The notes below the pieces were generated by a model that did no database searches, had not been told where the DNA came from, and saw only the letters and a list, made by a program, of their open reading frames with translations. Position numbers and translations under genes: made by a program. 64,000 nt of DNA from Pseudobutyrivibrio sp. ACV-2 (GTDB lineage: Bacteria > Bacillota > Clostridia > Lachnospirales > Lachnospiraceae), in contig NZ_FNQZ01000001.1 of assembly GCF_900107545.1 (NCBI RefSeq), positions 248,001-312,000 on the forward strand, given 5' to 3'. The stretch's first letter is position 1; each line of letters begins with the position of its first letter. Positions 63,931-64,000 of the stretch are shown one piece after another.

Positions 63931-64000
63931 TTATATAATCTTAATAGAGTCTTCTTTATGAAGACGCATCAGCCCTTCATAGGCAGCTTCCTGCTCAGCA
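63931..64000 (-). CDS. rnc: Ribonuclease III, C-terminal end only
   Basis: The last 22 codons of a gene entering from the right. The tail AEQEAAYEGLMRLHKEDS matches the closing helix of the double-stranded-RNA-binding domain of RNase III (KEAEQxAA). Its position just before smc is the standard Firmicutes order. The rest lies outside the window. Confidence 0.85.
   Translation of the reverse strand, partial: AEQEAAYEGLMRLHKEDSIKII

Overview
The window is a gene-dense, low-GC Firmicutes chromosome segment with the look of a Lachnospiraceae genome, most plausibly the Butyrivibrio/Pseudobutyrivibrio/Roseburia group; the genus is an inference from protein style and gene order, not a proof. Almost every gene lies on the minus strand, so transcription runs from high to low coordinates; the only clear plus-strand gene is a membrane metallophosphoesterase at 41056-42138. 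I saw no tRNA or rRNA gene, CRISPR array, insertion sequence or prophage. The anaerobic ribonucleotide reductase, Rex regulator and formate-THF ligase fit a strict anaerobe.

From the right end, 64000-47160 holds the classic Firmicutes SRP/ribosome cluster: rnc (3' end only), smc, ftsY, ilvA (an unexpected insertion), ylxM, ffh, rpsP, khpA, rimM, trmD, rplS, lepB, rbgA, a second lepB, rnhB, a FliK-like gene, an FlhB-C-terminus-like gene, yraN and a PDZ/radical-SAM-like DUF512 gene. Then come der, plsY and gpsA. The der-plsY pair is bracketed by two long, apparently related inverted repeats. A membrane-fused spermidine-synthase-like gene converges, with abutting stop codons, on the metallophosphoesterase gene.

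From 41000 to 29000: a metallo-beta-lactamase-fold hydrolase, a decayed PepSY-like fragment, an NrdR-box-bearing promoter driving nrdD-nrdG-dut, then a long parE-parC-HAD phosphatase-CPBP protease-DUF308-lipase-like operon. From 29000 to 18000: groES-groEL under a perfect CIRCE operator, degV-purA, a four-gene operon combining a soluble PAS/class III nucleotide cyclase, a tandem cyclic-nucleotide-binding protein, a TIM-barrel enzyme and a DUF4340 protein, then rpsO and pnp, each with its own leader structure.

From 18000 to 1: an ABC-F ATPase; rex with a consensus promoter and its own operator, followed by a coiled-coil protein; a CorC-like CBS protein; yebC and glgA; ftsK-fhs-(zinc ribbon/TPR protein); and rlmH-pdp-phoH-(degenerate 7TM-HD protein)-ybeY-(DUF3048 lipoprotein, running off the left end).

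The strongest candidates for something new are the cyclic-nucleotide operon (about 20694-24540), the paired inverted repeats around der-plsY (44842-44931 and 47033-47122), the HD phosphodiesterase-like protein that has lost its metal ligands (1284-2477), and the bulged hairpin in the pnp leader.
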